A stretch of 64,000 nt of DNA, from positions 744,001 through 808,000 of the forward strand of contig NZ_BAAAFQ010000004.1 of NCBI RefSeq assembly GCF_039523615.1. Direction: 5' to 3'. This stretch comes from Psychrosphaera haliotis. GTDB taxonomy: Bacteria; Pseudomonadota; Gammaproteobacteria; Enterobacterales; Alteromonadaceae. How positions within the stretch are numbered: the stretch's first letter is position 1; every line of letters begins with the position of its first letter. Under the pieces are notes generated by a model. It ran no database searches. It was not told the origin of the DNA and saw nothing but the letters and a program-made list of their open reading frames with translations. The position numbers were made by a program, and so were the translations under genes. Positions 35,535-44,585 of this stretch are shown in pieces.

Positions 35535-37313
35535 TTACCACTCTCGCAACTGTTGCATTTCTTTTAATCGGCTTCTTTGCATCACTAGTGCTTCAAATAA
35601 GTCATCGATTGATGTGTTATCCGAGTCTAATCCAGGTAAGGCTATATTAGCTTCCGCAAAAAAGCGTTGCTCTTCGGTTTTATTGTCATCAAGCCAAGCG
35701 TTTTTCCACCAGCTTTGAATTCTATCTTTCGAGGCCTTTAATTTTTGTTCCGTTGGTAAACGATCTCGCTTCTCACTATTAACCTTACTGTCACTCGGCA
35801 CTAGGTTCCACAAGTCATTATTCGGCCACCTTGAAAAAGGCATGCTATGGTCAATATCAAACTTTTGTCTTATTTCTTTTGCTGACCATACACATTCAAC
35901 TTTATTTTCACGTTTTAAAACGTCAACACGCTGGCGAACTTCTATTGTAGTTCGTTTAGGCTCTAACCATTCTAATGCTTTGAAAAGCTGATATTGAGCC
36001 GCAGGTTGAGAGTATTCTTTATTGCCTTTGTAACTGGCCATTGTTTTTACCCATTCACTAACAAGAACAGGCTCAATCCAGCAAGCATAACGATTGAATG
36101 CTAACCAAGTGGATTCTGGCATTGAAAACTCGCCCCATTGTTCAAGAGACGGTAAATCAAGAAACAAGCTATCTTTAGCTTTTACAGCTTTGCTTTCCAC
36201 TTCAAATACAGGTGTTGAAGTATTAGGAAAGGTAATATACTTACAAGGCATATTCTTTATATTTTGTAAGGCCGCCGACAAAGTTTTAAACAGAGCTTGT
36301 GCATCTTCTCCTGTGAATAAGTTTCCTATCCGGTAGTCAGATGCGAGTCTGTGAGTTAATTTATGCCAGCCATCAGCTTTCATAAAACCCATATTGGGGC
36401 TTTTAGCTGGCGTTTGAAAAAGCCCATGTAAATCTATTAAGTCTTTGTATTGGTGACACCAATACAAAGCAACTAAACCAGCGGGTAATATGACTCGATC
36501 ACCATCAGACGATGACTCTCTTCGTAATACAGCGCCTGAATGACCGTCTGCGATTCTCAACAAAACACGCATTAACGCCAGTTTATGAGTCGCTGACTTT
36601 CCGTCATTAATCGCGACATGACGAATAAATGGAAAAGCTCCCGTACCATCATCTGGCATTCCCAAAACCACGGTTTGCCAGCTCACATGTCCACGGCCTA
36701 GTTGATCTTTGTCTAGTTCGGTTTCAAGTTTTACAAACAAGCCATGTTCACTGGCGAGCCTTTTTAGTTCGTCGGCGCTGACATCAAACATATTGCGGTT
36801 TTTTCGTTCTTCGTCAGTATGACCATGGCGCAAAGAGATCACTAGTTGGCCGCCAGGCTTTAGTAAATTGGTGAGTTTTCTGAAAGCGCGAGCGCGGTCA
36901 CTCGGTGGTATGTGCATCCACACGGCGCTCAGTAAAATAAGATCGAAGCTGATTTCGAGTTTGGTAGTGTTTTCCAATGCCGGCAATGTATCTTGCAACC
37001 ATTTAACGCCTAGGCCTTTAGTAGTTTGTTCGCCCCATTTAGCTAACTCTTTGGCAGGTTCAATAGCAAACACCTGGCCTTTACTTTCACTAGAGTCACT
37101 AATGTTTTTACTATCATGAATGGTCTGCAATTGCTTGGCAAAATACTTGGCGTCTCGGCCAGAGCCACCGCCTACATCAAGAATTCGCGCATTTGGTTTA
37201 TTAAGTGTGGCAGGTAACAAATGAATCCAATTTTGATGCACTTGTTCAAAGCTCTTGCTTAAATACTGCGCTGAGACTTCCTGTGCATTCAAATTATAAA
37301 ACTCGTTACTCAT
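35535..37313 (-). CDS. Methyltransferase-HNH endonuclease fusion
   Basis: A 592-residue protein. Residues ~40-200 form a class I SAM-methyltransferase domain with ILDVGGGSGRDAKYFA, LILLSAVWMHIPP and LKPGGQLVISLRHG, closest in style to small-molecule or protein methyltransferases. A long middle region (about 200-470) contains RLASDYRIGNLFTGEDA and is not recognised. Near residues 470-520 lies an HNH nuclease motif: ECVWS, then FDIDHSMPFS (485-494), NDLWNLVP and VNSEKRDRLP. The HNH residues look intact. A modification-plus-cleavage or defence role is possible but unproven. It stands alone, read - strand. Confidence 0.8.
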   Translation of the reverse strand: MSNEFYNLNAQEVSAQYLSKSFEQVHQNWIHLLPATLNKPNARILDVGGGSGRDAKYFAKQLQTIHDSKNISDSSESKGQVFAIEPAKELAKWGEQTTKGLGVKWLQDTLPALENTTKLEISFDLILLSAVWMHIPPSDRARAFRKLTNLLKPGGQLVISLRHGHTDEERKNRNMFDVSADELKRLASEHGLFVKLETELDKDQLGRGHVSWQTVVLGMPDDGTGAFPFIRHVAINDGKSATHKLALMRVLLRIADGHSGAVLRRESSSDGDRVILPAGLVALYWCHQYKDLIDLHGLFQTPAKSPNMGFMKADGWHKLTHRLASDYRIGNLFTGEDAQALFKTLSAALQNIKNMPCKYITFPNTSTPVFEVESKAVKAKDSLFLDLPSLEQWGEFSMPESTWLAFNRYACWIEPVLVSEWVKTMASYKGNKEYSQPAAQYQLFKALEWLEPKRTTIEVRQRVDVLKRENKVECVWSAKEIRQKFDIDHSMPFSRWPNNDLWNLVPSDSKVNSEKRDRLPTEQKLKASKDRIQSWWKNAWLDDNKTEEQRFFAEANIALPGLDSDNTSIDDLFEALVMQRSRLKEMQQLREW

Positions 37314-37354
37314 AACTTCCCTTAGTTACCATGACCAACTTTATATTTACCAAG

Positions 37355-38173
37355 CTATTCTGCTTGATTAGAACCTTGCTCATCAACAGCTAGCTCTGCG
37401 CGCTCTTCTGGCATTTGATTAGTTACCCATTCAAAAGACTTTGACAATATACATAACTCAATTACTGCGCCCACTAAAGATACAAGTGCAATTAATAATT
37501 CATACCCTAACGGGGTTAAAGCTGAACCTTCTAATACTGAAAGGAGTGTTGTAAATATTGTAGTTAAAGCCATTGGTACAAGGAAAACCACAAAGTACAG
37601 TGGCAATGCATATGGTTTGGTGGCCGCCCAAGAAGTATTAAAGTTAAAGTAACGCCCAACTGCTGCACCTGGCAAAATAAAGCTGATTCTTGAAAACACG
37701 TAACCAAACACAAATATTCCTGCCCAAACCAGCACATTAAAGCCTAAGTATTCGGTTGTTGGTAATTCAATACTTGCAATATTTGTCACCAATGCCCCTA
37801 AACCAACGGCTAAAATAGTACCCACTATAAGTGCAAAAGTTAGTTTTAGGCCGGCCACAAAAAAGTCTGCTTCAGACTTTCCCCAACGGAACGTTGATAA
37901 TTGCGTTACTTCATCTTTCGGACACAAAAATATTCGATGGCAAGCCACACCAGCTAATACACTGGCGGCCGTCATAAGTATGAATGAAAAGAAATTTAAA
38001 AAGCCGTTTTCGTTAGTTACCGATAAGACGGTAATTAACATAGACACTAATAAATATGGCCAGCCCAAACGTAAAATTAGGGCTGCATTTTCAAAAGGTA
38101 AACGGAAACTATTTTTTAGTATTTGAAAAACAGGCAGTGACTTTACTGCGTTGTCATTAGTATGAGTATTCAT
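37355..38173 (-). CDS. Multi-pass membrane protein of unknown function
   Basis: A 272-residue protein with about six hydrophobic segments after an N-terminal FQILKNSFRLPFENAALILR amphipathic stretch. An RISFILPGAAVGR loop and an acidic C-terminal tail (PEERAELAVDEQ) follow. The pattern resembles YciC/glycerophosphoryl-diester-phosphodiesterase-like membrane domains of unknown role. It lies between the methyltransferase-HNH gene (41-base gap) and cdd, all on the - strand. Confidence 0.7.
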   Translation of the reverse strand: MNTHTNDNAVKSLPVFQILKNSFRLPFENAALILRLGWPYLLVSMLITVLSVTNENGFLNFFSFILMTAASVLAGVACHRIFLCPKDEVTQLSTFRWGKSEADFFVAGLKLTFALIVGTILAVGLGALVTNIASIELPTTEYLGFNVLVWAGIFVFGYVFSRISFILPGAAVGRYFNFNTSWAATKPYALPLYFVVFLVPMALTTIFTTLLSVLEGSALTPLGYELLIALVSLVGAVIELCILSKSFEWVTNQMPEERAELAVDEQGSNQAE

Positions 38174-38266
38174 AACATCCTTGTTTTTGTGCTATTAGAT
38201 ATTGCTGTTAAATGCTGCCGTTAAATTGCTAAAACGGCAAATACTCACTGGACTATAAACAAATTT

Positions 38267-39211
38267 TTATGCTTTTTCACCTAACAAATGAACAAATTCA
38301 ATACCTTGAGGCAAGCTCGTTAACACGTTTTTTGTAGCACCTAGTTGGTTAGCTTGGCCTTTTACTTCCGCTAAAGTAATGCGTTTAATTGGGTGTTTGT
38401 TTGGGTTTAAACCGTGCAGAGCCATTAAACTTAAAGCACTTTGCAGTGGCGACAAGCTTGGATTGTAAGCGCAGTTTTCAGCATATCGGCCAATAAACTT
38501 CGTTCCGCCATCGCATTCAATCATTACCGCACTTGGGTTTTGAGTGTAAGGCGCATACGACGAATTTACGGCGCGCAGTAGGTCTTTATCAATTGCGTCA
38601 AAAACAATACCGTTACTAATGTTATCAAACAGCATCACATTGCTGCCTAATACTTCTGGCGAAAACGGGTCTGGCAATAAGTCATCTAAGCTGACGTCTT
38701 TACCTGCAATGTTCATTGGCATTAAACGCGCGTCTCTGACTTCATTAATAAACTGTCGGCAAAATCCACAAGGTGCAGCGTTTATGATCATCGCGGTAAT
38801 TTTTGATTCGCCATGATGCCAAGCGTTGTTTATTGCGGCTTGTTCTGCGTGTACGGTTAAGTTTAGTGCCTGGCCTGCAAATTCTAAATTCGCCCCAAAA
38901 TAAAGGTTCGCTACAGCTTCTTGACTAAGGTGGTTTTGGCTAGTCTGGCTTTGGCTAAAATCGTTTTGCTTGAGTTCGCCTTGGGCAATGGCCCCTGCGT
39001 GAAATTTGGAAATAGGCGCGATAGCAAAAAATTCACAAACCGGTAACAGCAGCTTTTTTATTTGCTCAAAAGAAACAGCATGTTGTTGCATTAACGATAC
39101 AACTTGATGGGATTTTAATACACCGCCTTGAATGGCGATCATTTCGTGAAGGTCTTGTAACTCACATTGGCTTAGTGAGTTTTTTTGGTCTGTTGCGTTG
39201 CAATGATTCAT
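38267..39211 (-). CDS. cdd: Cytidine deaminase (dimeric E. coli type)
   Basis: A 314-residue enzyme that deaminates cytidine and deoxycytidine in pyrimidine salvage. The catalytic zinc motif is HAEQAAINNAW and PCGFCRQF (about 122-160). A second, catalytically silent deaminase-like domain follows, as in the E. coli dimer (294). It is slightly longer at the N-terminus because of an NDFSQSQTSQNHLSQ insert near residues 80-95. Confidence 0.94.
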   Translation of the reverse strand: MNHCNATDQKNSLSQCELQDLHEMIAIQGGVLKSHQVVSLMQQHAVSFEQIKKLLLPVCEFFAIAPISKFHAGAIAQGELKQNDFSQSQTSQNHLSQEAVANLYFGANLEFAGQALNLTVHAEQAAINNAWHHGESKITAMIINAAPCGFCRQFINEVRDARLMPMNIAGKDVSLDDLLPDPFSPEVLGSNVMLFDNISNGIVFDAIDKDLLRAVNSSYAPYTQNPSAVMIECDGGTKFIGRYAENCAYNPSLSPLQSALSLMALHGLNPNKHPIKRITLAEVKGQANQLGATKNVLTSLPQGIEFVHLLGEKA

Positions 39212-39592
39212 AAATAAAATGACGTTGCTTAAGGCACAGTACTATAAATAAAAATGCCTACGGAGTGAAGTGAAAGTTTACCTAAAAGCACTGACCTTAA
39301 TGCTTTCGAGGGTTTTCTGGGCAATTTTAAATAAAATTTGAACCTAGCTTGATTGTAATAGATTGAGGCAATAGATAACAAACAGCCTTTATATTAGTAC
39401 TGCTTTTAAAAATAACCTCACCTTGTTAATGGTAGCGCGTTACTCCCTGTGCTGAACTTAAGGATACACGAGTTTAAAACAGAGTGTTTTCACTTCCTAA
39501 ACATAAAATAAAGGTTACAATTTATTAAGTTTTGCTTAACAAACCTTTTTACCAGCTTTATCAAAAAGCTAGATAATAATCTTGGAGTTGAT
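39212..39592. other. Divergent intergenic region, no gene seen
   Basis: 381 AT-rich bases lie between cdd and the M28 peptidase gene, which are read outward. No repeat, palindrome or supported small gene was seen. Promoters for both genes must be here. Confidence 0.45.
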
Positions 39593-40711
39593 GTGAATTT
39601 TATTAAACGTTCGGTCATGTTGTCAGTTTCACTTGTTTTAAGTGCGGCAGCCAATTCAGCAGAGAATTCAGCAAAGAATACTGCAGCCATTTCAACTGAG
39701 AACTCAGCAAAGAGTGCGGTAGAAGGTTCGGCATGGACTGAATTTGTAAAAGTAGCCGACTACATTGAGATTAAAGCTGATCGCGTGGGTGGTTCTGAAC
39801 AAGAGAAACAAACCGCAGAGTGGATTGCCTCGGAATGGAAAAAGGCGGGTTATGACGTCACAATGCAGCCATTTAGTTACAAGCGCCGTTCTAAAACCTA
39901 CAACTCGCAAAACTTGTCTATTGATATTAAAGGTCAGTCGGACAAGCTATTAGTGGTTGCTGCGCATTACGACTCTGTTGGTGTGAAGTCTGGCTCACAA
40001 GGGTTAATTGATAATGGTTCAGGTGTGGCGGCAATGTTGTCATTAGCAAACTTGCTAAGTGATGGCGCAACGTTACCTTACACAGTTCGCTTAATTGCTT
40101 TTGGTGCGGAAGAGCGCGGTTTGCAAGGTTCAGTAGCTTATGTAAACAGCAACGATACCAGCAACATGATAGGCATGATCAACTTAGATACGATTATTGG
40201 CGGCGACAAATTGTACGTGCACAGCGCACATTCAAAACCTTACCGCTGTGATTACATTAAAGAAACCAACTACGTAAGTGGCACTGAGCTGCGTGAAGGT
40301 ATTAGAACGGTTTCAAAACAACTATATCCAGACACGCCTCATTTACTGCATCAAGAATACAAAGGTTACCCTGAAGGTGAAACAGGCGCTTGGTCTGATC
40401 ATTCTCCGTTTGCTTGTAGCGGCGTAACCACAGCCTACATTGAAGCCACTAACTTTGCGTTAAACGGTAAGCGCGGTAATGACGGTTATTCGCAAGTGGC
40501 TGATAAGGCTTATTGGGACTGCTTTGATGAGAAAAACTTAACCAGTTGTAACCGTGATGATGAAAAAGCCTGGGGCGAAATTTGGCACACTAAATTTGAT
40601 AAAAAGAGTGCGCTATTTCCTGTGATGAAAGATCACTTAAAAAACCAGCAGCAACAAAACGTGAAGGTGCTACTGGAGTTTGTGAAACAAGCGAATAACT
40701 GGGTTAAGTAA
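39593..40711 (+). CDS. Secreted M28-family aminopeptidase
   Basis: A 372-residue zinc metallopeptidase. It has a signal peptide of ~20 residues, then a low-complexity stretch with repeated ENSAK units (about 22-45). The zinc-binding pattern is visible: AAHYDSVGV (His), GLIDNGSGVAAML (Asp), GAEERGLQGS (Glu-Glu), MINLDTI (Asp) and WSDHSPF (His). The GTG start at 39593 has GGAG upstream. It probably releases N-terminal residues from peptides outside the cytoplasm. Confidence 0.9.
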   Translation: MNFIKRSVMLSVSLVLSAAANSAENSAKNTAAISTENSAKSAVEGSAWTEFVKVADYIEIKADRVGGSEQEKQTAEWIASEWKKAGYDVTMQPFSYKRRSKTYNSQNLSIDIKGQSDKLLVVAAHYDSVGVKSGSQGLIDNGSGVAAMLSLANLLSDGATLPYTVRLIAFGAEERGLQGSVAYVNSNDTSNMIGMINLDTIIGGDKLYVHSAHSKPYRCDYIKETNYVSGTELREGIRTVSKQLYPDTPHLLHQEYKGYPEGETGAWSDHSPFACSGVTTAYIEATNFALNGKRGNDGYSQVADKAYWDCFDEKNLTSCNRDDEKAWGEIWHTKFDKKSALFPVMKDHLKNQQQQNVKVLLEFVKQANNWVK

Positions 40712-40730
40712 ACGCTTGTTTAAAGCTGTA

Positions 40731-41306
40731 TTAATCTAATTTAAATACAAGTTTAAACGTAACCGGAACTGATGTTGCGATTGACGGTAAGCCAGCAATT
40801 TTTTGCAATGCAGCAATGCCTTTAACTAAGTCAAACTCTGCAGCATTCACTAATACTGGCTTAGTGCTGTAGATAGTCACTGTGCTTTCACTTGTTTTAA
40901 CAACATCTGAGTGAGCGACTAAGTCTTGTTTTTGACCATGAAGCTCAACGGATACAGGCACATGACGGTGAAATGATTCGCCTACCTTTAAGTTTTTAAG
41001 CGCAGATAAAGAAACTTCTGTTTGTACTAATGCTTGCGCGTATTTTTCTACATGAAATAACATCGACTTCATACGTTCGTTACGAATATCAATGCCCGTT
41101 TCTACGCTCGCTAAGTCAATAGTGACACTTGCTAAACCTTGTTCGTTTATCTCGCCTGACAAAGACTTAAATTCGTGAGCTTCAATAACAGAGCTACTTT
41201 TAATTGAAGTGAATACCAACTTAGATTTTTCAGGAACTAATGTATAAGACGATTGAGCGTGAGCCGAAGTGAAAAGCAAAAGTGCTGCGATGATAAAGTG
41301 TTTCAT
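40731..41306 (-). CDS. YceI-family periplasmic lipid-binding-like protein
   Basis: A 191-residue secreted protein. The signal peptide ends near AHA-QS (about 18). The YceI lipocalin-like beta-barrel begins with SSYTLVPEKSKLVFTS and contains GLASVTIDLASVETGIDIRN. Family members bind polyisoprenoids or amphiphilic compounds. It is convergent with the M28 gene and 19 bases from it. Confidence 0.9.
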   Translation of the reverse strand: MKHFIIAALLLFTSAHAQSSYTLVPEKSKLVFTSIKSSSVIEAHEFKSLSGEINEQGLASVTIDLASVETGIDIRNERMKSMLFHVEKYAQALVQTEVSLSALKNLKVGESFHRHVPVSVELHGQKQDLVAHSDVVKTSESTVTIYSTKPVLVNAAEFDLVKGIAALQKIAGLPSIATSVPVTFKLVFKLD

Positions 41307-41400
41307 AATGGTTCCTTACTAGAGTTCATTGGTAAAGTTCATAACTGAAGTTCATGGCTAGAACTCTGTGTTTTGTGATGAATAATTCTTGCGACGAATA

Positions 41401-41466
41401 ATTCAGATTCAGATTCAGATTCAGATTCAGATTCAGATTCAGATTCAGATTCAGATTCAGATTCAG
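41401..41466. repeat. Eleven tandem copies of ATTCAG
   Basis: Eleven perfect copies of the hexamer ATTCAG run from 41401 to 41466, followed by AGGATACTAG. The array lies 118 bases before the ATG at 41585, between divergently read genes. No interruption is present, which is typical of recently slipping microsatellites. Copy change would alter promoter spacing, not frame. Confidence 0.95.
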
Positions 41467-41584
41467 AGGATACTAGCGCCCCGCCACAAAAGATCAACCC
41501 CAAAAGCATTTAGTGCATTTTTTGACCACCCCTGTATGCTAACTTTCTCGCTTTGCTTTTTAATCGCTCAATAAGGACATTGTT

Positions 41585-43294
41585 ATGCGCTCAGCACACC
41601 TAAAACGAGAGGCACTCGTTACATTCGCATCTAAACTAAACACGCTATTGTTGTCGGCACTTTTATTATTAAGTGCCTTTACTTCGTTTTCCTCAATTTC
41701 AGCCACCAGCTCTGATAAAAATTACAGCGCCCGTATTAACGGCGTCACCGACTTTTTAATAGAACGAGCTCAAGGTACGGCCTTATATTTATACGAGCAA
41801 AGCATTCGCGAAAATGAAAATTTACAGTGTTATTTCCCCACCACCTACGAAACACTAAACAGCTACCAACAAGGCACGTTAAAAATATTCATCAGCTCTA
41901 AAGCCCAGTGGCAAAACGCCATGCAAAATGACATGGAGACTTTATTGGTTCGAAGCTTTGCCAAAGAGATTGAAGACAAAGTGGGATTTGGCAAAAAGCA
42001 GGTGCCTATCGCCAATACGGTGATAAATATCATGCAACAATTAGAGCTAAAATATACCACTAAAAATGGGGCGACGGCTTATACTCCGCTTACGTTAAGC
42101 ATGTTAGATGCCGACGCTAATTCAACTAAAATACAGAAAGCGTTTTACCAGCCCTTTGAAGACCTAATAGCAACATTAAAAGTATTTGAAGACTATACAC
42201 CCAACGCCAATGGCCAAATATGTGATCTTCCTCGCTTTAATTACCTACAGTTTGAAAACAAAATTAAAGGGTTAACTTCATTGCCTAGTCGCCTGCAAGT
42301 CTGGCTAGAACATGTGAAAAAGCACAAAGCAGATTTACGACCTTCAACCCAGCTACTCACTCAATATCCTTCTACAGATAAGGCATGGCAGGCAATTTGT
42401 AAGATTGCCAATACCAAAAATCCAGCTTCTTGTGGCAACGTTGACGATTTTGTTTCGCAATTAACCACCCTGTATAGTTTGCCAACTAATTTTGACCCGG
42501 CTCTTTATTTACAAAATGACATAGCCGTATTGCCCAACAGCGGTGAGTTTGCAAAATTACTGGCTGACTACAAAAATATGATCAAGCCTATTCAGCAGTT
42601 ATACAAAAATATCAAGTCGATACAAGCAAAGGCCGACGGCACCAGACCTTCCACCTCAGAGTTAGCACAACAAGCCTTGGCTTTAATTAAAAAATGGTGG
42701 GCGGTACAACATGGAAACAGCGCTAACATAAATACTGACGCTCATAATCAAGCTCTGTGGAAGCTCTCAAAACATATTCAGTTTTTTGCTTTATTGAGTG
42801 ACGCGAATACCGCCGATGAAGTTAAAGGTATCTTATCGACCTTCGCCTTGCCTCAAACTGGTTTTTGGCAAAAGCGAGACTCGCACTCCCACTTAATGGT
42901 CACCTCCTATTTTGGTGCCGCTTATAATACTCAATCAGCAACGATTGATGAGGCTAATAGTAAAAATCACAACAATGGTTTTTATGTGCCAGTTGGTTTG
43001 GAATACACCTTTGACAAAGATTGGCTGGGCCTTAATGAAGGAGCCGTAAGCCTAATGGTATCGCCCTTTGATTTTGGTTATCCAATCAACTTAAAGCTAA
43101 ATGGCATTGAACAAGACTTTGAAGTGGATGAGATTTTTGCGCCGTCGATTTCCATTAGTTATGGATTGCAAAAGTGGCCATTAGTATTAGGTGTGGCTTA
43201 CCAAAAAGGCGCTAAATTTAGCGCCGATTCAGAAAGTGAAAATAGAACTTTGTTGTTTGTGGCATTTGATATGCCGCTGTTTAACTTAATGTAA
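41585..43294 (+). CDS. Secreted protein with possible outer-membrane C-terminus, unknown
   Basis: A 569-residue protein. The start at 41585 has AAGGA and gives a long N-region, then a hydrophobic stretch (NTLLLSALLLLSAF) as signal. The first ~440 residues are mostly helical and lack a recognisable domain. The last ~140 residues have alternating polar/hydrophobic strands and Gly/aromatic pairs (HLMVTSYFGAAYN, FYVPVGLEYTF, SISISYGLQKWPLVLGVAYQ, LLFVAFDMPLF), as in barrel or patatin-associated beta-sheet domains. Function unknown. Confidence 0.65.
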   Translation: MRSAHLKREALVTFASKLNTLLLSALLLLSAFTSFSSISATSSDKNYSARINGVTDFLIERAQGTALYLYEQSIRENENLQCYFPTTYETLNSYQQGTLKIFISSKAQWQNAMQNDMETLLVRSFAKEIEDKVGFGKKQVPIANTVINIMQQLELKYTTKNGATAYTPLTLSMLDADANSTKIQKAFYQPFEDLIATLKVFEDYTPNANGQICDLPRFNYLQFENKIKGLTSLPSRLQVWLEHVKKHKADLRPSTQLLTQYPSTDKAWQAICKIANTKNPASCGNVDDFVSQLTTLYSLPTNFDPALYLQNDIAVLPNSGEFAKLLADYKNMIKPIQQLYKNIKSIQAKADGTRPSTSELAQQALALIKKWWAVQHGNSANINTDAHNQALWKLSKHIQFFALLSDANTADEVKGILSTFALPQTGFWQKRDSHSHLMVTSYFGAAYNTQSATIDEANSKNHNNGFYVPVGLEYTFDKDWLGLNEGAVSLMVSPFDFGYPINLKLNGIEQDFEVDEIFAPSISISYGLQKWPLVLGVAYQKGAKFSADSESENRTLLFVAFDMPLFNLM

Positions 43295-43334
43295 CAACGA
43301 ACATAACAACCACTTTAAATAGCTACTCTAACGG

Positions 43335-44378
43335 CTATAACGAGTACTTGGCGCTGAATTGCAGGTACATGGATTCAGCGTTTTGATCTGCCATTTCAAA
43401 GCTTCCTACTTCAACTCCAAGTGCTAATTTAGGCGTGTAGTTTTTAAATACGTTTACACCCCAATGACTGCGATCAGCATCTGACTCTTCAGTGGTAATG
43501 TTGCCGTAAAATGCTGAACTACGCGTGTCGTCGTTCCAGAAATGACGGTAAGCCACCATGTAACTTGTGGACTCTTCAACTTCTTCGCCTACTAGGTCTT
43601 TAGCAGCCGTTACACCTACATAACGTCCTACATTACCTGTGTGAATTTGGAAGCGGAAATCGTCTTTGCCTGTGGTTTTAATTTTACCTGCTACTGATAC
43701 ACCAAAGGCGCTTTCACTGTTGTTCATTTCCGTATTTAGCTGTCTAAATAAACCCGCCACTGACACATTACCCCAGTCACCTTTGAGGTTATATTTAGCC
43801 ACCACATCTGGCATTGCATCTTCGTTTGGATTACCGCCGTAGCTTTCTGGGTTTTCTAATGCAAATTGCCAGTTGCCATTGGTATAACGAACCTGGTTAT
43901 TTCGCACAAAGGCTTCACCCACCATTGGGCCTGCAAAGTCTGCTGTTTCAGCAAGTGCTGAGGTATTCATAAAAGTGGTCCACGTTTGGCCAATCAATAC
44001 GTCTTTGTATTTAATAAACGCATGGCGTAAACGAGGGTGAGATGAATTAGAAATTATTTCATTACCGCCACCGCCGTAAAAGTCCATTTCAATAAAACCG
44101 GTTACGTCGCCGTTGGTGTAAGTGGTATTAATTCTTGATTCGTTGGCAAACATTTTAAACTGTGAAGCGTCTTCTGGTAAAACAGAACCCGAACCAATCC
44201 AAAAGTCTCGGTAACCTACATCGCCGTCTACATACCGGCCGTCGATTTTTATAAAGCCGCCAAACTTAATTTTTTGATCGTCGCCTAAGTCAACTTCAAA
44301 GGCCGCGTTTGCTGCTGTGCTGCAACCAAGTCCTAACCCTAACATTGACACCAAAAGTAGTTTGTTTGTGTTTTTCAT
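43335..44378 (-). CDS. DcaP-like outer-membrane porin
   Basis: A 347-residue protein. The signal peptide ends near ANA-AF (about 26). A KFGGFIKIDGRYVDGD opening strand, GQTWTTFMN, and AFVRNNQVRYTNGNWQFALENP are typical of DcaP-family trimeric porins. The C-terminus ends in LQFSAKYSL, close to the usual outer-membrane terminal pattern. Next to acs, it may import carboxylates, but that is inference from position. It is read away from acs. Confidence 0.87.
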   Translation of the reverse strand: MKNTNKLLLVSMLGLGLGCSTAANAAFEVDLGDDQKIKFGGFIKIDGRYVDGDVGYRDFWIGSGSVLPEDASQFKMFANESRINTTYTNGDVTGFIEMDFYGGGGNEIISNSSHPRLRHAFIKYKDVLIGQTWTTFMNTSALAETADFAGPMVGEAFVRNNQVRYTNGNWQFALENPESYGGNPNEDAMPDVVAKYNLKGDWGNVSVAGLFRQLNTEMNNSESAFGVSVAGKIKTTGKDDFRFQIHTGNVGRYVGVTAAKDLVGEEVEESTSYMVAYRHFWNDDTRSSAFYGNITTEESDADRSHWGVNVFKNYTPKLALGVEVGSFEMADQNAESMYLQFSAKYSL

Positions 44379-44481
44379 CTTCCTTCCCCAAGTTTATTTA
44401 TTATTTTGAGGAGCAAGACCCAACACTCACTTGCCTCCTCTTTACTGCATCACAGTATGTTATGGCTATATAAAGACACAA

Positions 44482-44516
44482 TTAGTCTTTAGTCTATTCG
44501 ACTATGGTCTAATACC
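44482..44516 (+). promoter_or_regulatory. Candidate regulatory element upstream of acs
   Basis: A perfect inverted repeat TAGTC-N5-GACTA lies at 44490-44504, with an overlapping TTAGTC direct repeat at 44482-44487 and TCTAATACC ending at 44516. The ten bases CTTTAGTCTA (44487-44496) are found inverted (TAGACTAAAG) at 53451-53460 upstream of the DUF4212-symporter operon. CrbR is the candidate binder. Confidence 0.5.
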
Positions 44517-44585
44517 TTTTTTAGACCTAAACCTTTAAAACGGTTACGATGAATTTAGGTGATAGTTTAAACAAAGGTAATTGAC

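Noticed and set aside
41389..41574. A 61-residue frame with Ile-Gln repeats through the ATTCAG array
   Set aside because: It is the microsatellite read in one frame. There is no ribosome site and no recognisable protein.
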